The translations under genes were made by a program, and so were the position numbers. A stretch of DNA of 7,747 bases from an uncultured Eubacteriales bacterium (GTDB taxonomy: Bacteria > Bacillota > Clostridia > Oscillospirales > CAG-272). Shown here piece after piece: positions 5,590-7,747 of the stretch. Within the stretch, counting starts at the first letter, position 1. Each line of letters starts with the position of its first letter. The DNA is taken from assembly GCA_949286815.1 (NCBI GenBank), contig CASEEB010000147.1:1-7747 (forward strand), written 5' to 3'. Below the pieces are notes generated by a model. It made no database searches. It saw only the letters and a program-made list of their open reading frames with translations, and was not told the DNA's origin.

Positions 5590-5651
5590 TAAAAGTGTAA
5601 AGCGAAAGGAAATACTCCCGTAAATTGCGGGAAACATATTAATATCTTATA

Positions 5652-6500
5652 ATGAAAAAAGGACTGATACTTGAAGGCGGAGCAATGCGCGGTATGTTTA
5701 CCTGCGGCATACTTGATGTCTTTATGGAAAACGGAATTGAATTTGACGGAATAATCGGCGTTTCGGCGGGCGCCGCATTCGGGTGCAATTATATCTCAAA
5801 GCAGCCGGGAAGAGCAATACGCTACAATATTAAATACTGCCGTGACAAGCGTTTTTGCAGCGTAAATTCGCTTATAAAAACCGGAAATATTTTCGGAGCG
5901 GAGTTCGCATATCACACTTTACCGGATGAGCTTGACATATTTGACAGAAACACATTTGAGAATAATCAGACCGAATTTTACGTTTGCGCCACCGATATCA
6001 GAACGGGAAAAGCAGTATATCACAAATGCAAAAAGGGCGATTACGAAGACCTTGAATGGATACGGGCTTCGGCGTCAATGCCTTTTGTCTCTGTTCCGGT
6101 TGAGATTGGCGGTTACAAAATGCTCGACGGCGGATTTTCAGATGCGGTTCCCGTCAGATTTTTTGAGAGCATCGGGTACGACAGAAATATCGTAATATTG
6201 ACAAGACCTGACGGATATGTAAAGAAAAAAGACTCCTCTATACCTCTTGCGAGATATACTTTCAGAAAATATCCCAATGCTCTGAAAACTTTCGAGCGGC
6301 ATCACATTGTTTATAACGACACACTTAAGTATATTAAGAGGAAAGAGAAAAACGGTGAAATTTTAGTCATCCGACCTGAAAAAAAGCTGGAAATCGGCAG
6401 AATCGAACACAATCCCGACAATCTGAAAAAAATATACGATATCGGAAGAAATCTCGCAAACAGGGAACTGCAAAAAGTAATTTCGTTTTTAAATAATTAA
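5652..6500 (+). CDS. Patatin-like phospholipase family protein (YjjU/RssA-like)
   Basis: This is a serine acyl hydrolase of the patatin family, likely cutting phospholipid or other acyl esters; the true substrate is unknown. The catalytic dyad is visible: oxyanion motif GGAMRG (residues 9-14), nucleophile elbow GVSAG with Ser38, and DGG with Asp159 (159-161). No signal peptide or membrane helix is seen. The 282-residue length and the basic tail after the catalytic domain (about residues 190-282, with PLARYTFRKYPNALKTFERH) fit the YjjU-like branch of intracellular bacterial patatins. The start must be ATG 5652, because the conserved opening GLILEGGAMRG follows directly and an in-frame TAA lies at 5640. 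Yet no ribosome site is at normal distance: GGGAA is 18 bases away and AAAGGA over 40. The gene ends at a bidirectional terminator facing a convergent neighbour. Confidence 0.92.
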   Translation: MKKGLILEGGAMRGMFTCGILDVFMENGIEFDGIIGVSAGAAFGCNYISKQPGRAIRYNIKYCRDKRFCSVNSLIKTGNIFGAEFAYHTLPDELDIFDRNTFENNQTEFYVCATDIRTGKAVYHKCKKGDYEDLEWIRASASMPFVSVPVEIGGYKMLDGGFSDAVPVRFFESIGYDRNIVILTRPDGYVKKKDSSIPLARYTFRKYPNALKTFERHHIVYNDTLKYIKRKEKNGEILVIRPEKKLEIGRIEHNPDNLKKIYDIGRNLANRELQKVISFLNN

Positions 6501-6503
6501 TAA

Positions 6504-6566
6504 AAAATACAGCATATTCAAAGGCAAGGTACTTGTCGATTTAATGCGTTGAATATGCTGTATTTT
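6504..6566. terminator. Bidirectional terminator with perfect 18-bp arms and a nested hairpin
   Basis: AAAATACAGCATATTCAA (6504-6521) is the exact reverse complement of TTGAATATGCTGTATTTT (6549-6566). Outer A and T runs make it usable in both directions, fitting its place between the convergent patatin and MutS-family genes. The 27-base loop holds its own stem GGCAAG/CTTGTC (6523-6528 with 6532-6537, one G-T) around GTA. Confidence 0.8.
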
Positions 6567-6574
6567 CGTTCATT

Positions 6575-7747
6575 TTATTTCTGAATTTTCTTGAGTATAT
6601 TGTCGTAAGTCAATCCGTAACGTTCGGCGATGTCTCTGGCATAGCTTTTTCCGTCGGGTTTTGCGCGGTAGATTTTGAATGATCGTTTGCCTTCCTCTAT
6701 CCCCGCCACCAGAGTATTTATTACAACTCCGCCATTCTTTTTTGACTGTTCGTTTATTCTGTCAATCTCCGCGGCAAGTTCATGCAGATGCGTCGCAAAA
6801 AGACATCTGCAACCAACAATCGCAAGCCCGGATAAAACCTCCGCGGCTATATATGAACCCTCATATGAACCTGTCGAAGAAAGCGACTCGTCAAGCAACA
6901 CCAGGCTGTAAGGCGTCACACAGTCGAAAATCTCACCGAGTCTCGCGCATTCCTCTCCCAATCTACCTTTGTCTATTGTGTCATCGGCGCCGGTAGGGAA
7001 GTGCGTATAAATAGCGTCGGCGGGACTTATGCGCGCGCTTTTGGCAGGTACAAAAAGCCCGAGCTGCATCATTGCGAGTCCGATGCCCACAGCGCAGGTT
7101 ATAACCGATTTTCCCCCGCGATTAGGACCGGTAAGAACATAAATATATGAGTTTTGTCCGTCGAATGAAATGTCGTTCGGCACAATCTCTTCTCCGTCTT
7201 TCAGCTTCAAAGCGACTGCGGGATTATACAGATCGACGGCGTCAAACACTTTTTCTTCCATCGGCGCTATCTCTGGAACCGTAAGCGTGCAGCCTTTTTC
7301 CGAAAGTCTTGTGAGAAGCTCGGTAGCCTTGACGATAAATTCGATCTCAGGTATAAGGTTGAGCAGAAAATCAGTGTTTTCAAGCACATATGACTGAACT
7401 ATCTTTTTCCATGACTTCAGTGAGGAACGGTAAACATCGTTAATGGCAGAATTAAACGCGGTAGACAGCGCTATTTTCTGATTTTCGGACTGTTTCTTGC
7501 CAAAAGGAACCAGATTTGCTATGCAGGTATATTCGTCATCCTTGAAATTAAGTCTGAGTATTTTATCAAGCACATCGCCGGATTTAAATGATTCCGAATT
7601 TATCGAAAGAACTCCCGCGCTCGAAGGACGGAGCTGAGAGTCAAGGTTGACGCCCACCGTAATACTTTTAATTTCTCTTACGCGCTTTGTAAGCTCTTCA
7701 AGCTTTTTGTTAAGCTCAGCGTAATAATCGGAGGAAACAAGTTCGGA
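6575..7747 (-). CDS. MutS-family ATPase, C-terminal part (runs off right edge)
   Basis: The frame is open from the window edge to the stop at 6575-6577, giving 390 residues without the true start; GTG at 7657 is internal, since coding continues upstream through SELVSSDYYAELNKKLEELT. The C-terminal half is a MutS-type ABC ATPase: Walker A TGPNRGGKS (7106-7132; MutS has TGPNMGGKS), Walker B LVLLDESLSSTGSYEG (about 6859-6906) and the switch histidine segment FATHLHEL (about 6777-6803). The preceding helical part resembles the MutS core/lever region. Classical MutS reads DEIGRGTSTYDG after Walker B and MutS2 reads DELGAGTDP, so DESLSSTGS marks a separate MutS-related group. No Smr nuclease domain follows, arguing against MutS2. 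The mismatch-binding domain, if any, would lie outside the window. Role in DNA repair or recombination is inferred from the family. Confidence 0.9.
   Translation of the reverse strand, partial: SELVSSDYYAELNKKLEELTKRVREIKSITVGVNLDSQLRPSSAGVLSINSESFKSGDVLDKILRLNFKDDEYTCIANLVPFGKKQSENQKIALSTAFNSAINDVYRSSLKSWKKIVQSYVLENTDFLLNLIPEIEFIVKATELLTRLSEKGCTLTVPEIAPMEEKVFDAVDLYNPAVALKLKDGEEIVPNDISFDGQNSYIYVLTGPNRGGKSVITCAVGIGLAMMQLGLFVPAKSARISPADAIYTHFPTGADDTIDKGRLGEECARLGEIFDCVTPYSLVLLDESLSSTGSYEGSYIAAEVLSGLAIVGCRCLFATHLHELAAEIDRINEQSKKNGGVVINTLVAGIEEGKRSFKIYRAKPDGKSYARDIAERYGLTYDNILKKIQK

Noticed and set aside
5926..6195. Plus-strand frame of 89 residues inside the patatin gene
   Set aside because: It overlaps the catalytic region in another frame and has no independent support.

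Overview
The window looks like chromosomal DNA of a low-to-moderate GC Gram-positive bacterium, most likely a Clostridia member near the Ruminococcaceae/Oscillospiraceae. This rests on three things: a long Firmicutes-type SRP RNA directly upstream of dnaX, the conserved order SRP RNA - dnaX - ybaB/ebfC - recR, and the style of the protein sequences. UGA is a normal stop here (dnaX, ybaB and recR all end in TGA), so the standard bacterial code applies. The taxonomic call is inference.

Layout. Positions 1-800 are AT-rich and look like a decayed accessory segment: the tail of an unrecognised gene (2-127), a frameshifted remnant of an RHS/YD-repeat protein (about 189-434), a small two-helix membrane ORF (458-709) and a second, shorter RHS remnant (about 715-797) in the same orientation. 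This resembles the debris of RHS toxin/immunity cassettes. It stops right at a near-consensus promoter (818-846) that drives the SRP RNA (about 879-1183). Next come dnaX (clamp-loader tau subunit), ybaB/ebfC (nucleoid-associated protein) and recR (recombinational repair), closed by a strong Rho-independent terminator (3893-3952).

After the terminator lies a separately controlled monocistronic gene (4172-5473). It has its own promoter, an inverted repeat touching the -35 box, and codes for a cytoplasmic protein I can only place tentatively in the galactose-mutarotase-like fold. A patatin-like phospholipase (5652-6500) follows. A bidirectional terminator with perfect 18-bp arms (6504-6566) separates it from a convergent MutS-family ATPase gene, which runs off the right edge of the window.

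Most of the window is ordinary housekeeping DNA. I see no CRISPR array, intact mobile element, tRNA or clearly new system. The points most worth a second look are an A8 tract in dnaX with an upstream Shine-Dalgarno-like element and a -1 frame stop, which together could give a gamma-like short form; the RHS remnants bracketing a small membrane ORF whose natural start reads ATG-TGA; and the uncharacterised 433-residue protein with its dyad-flanked promoter.
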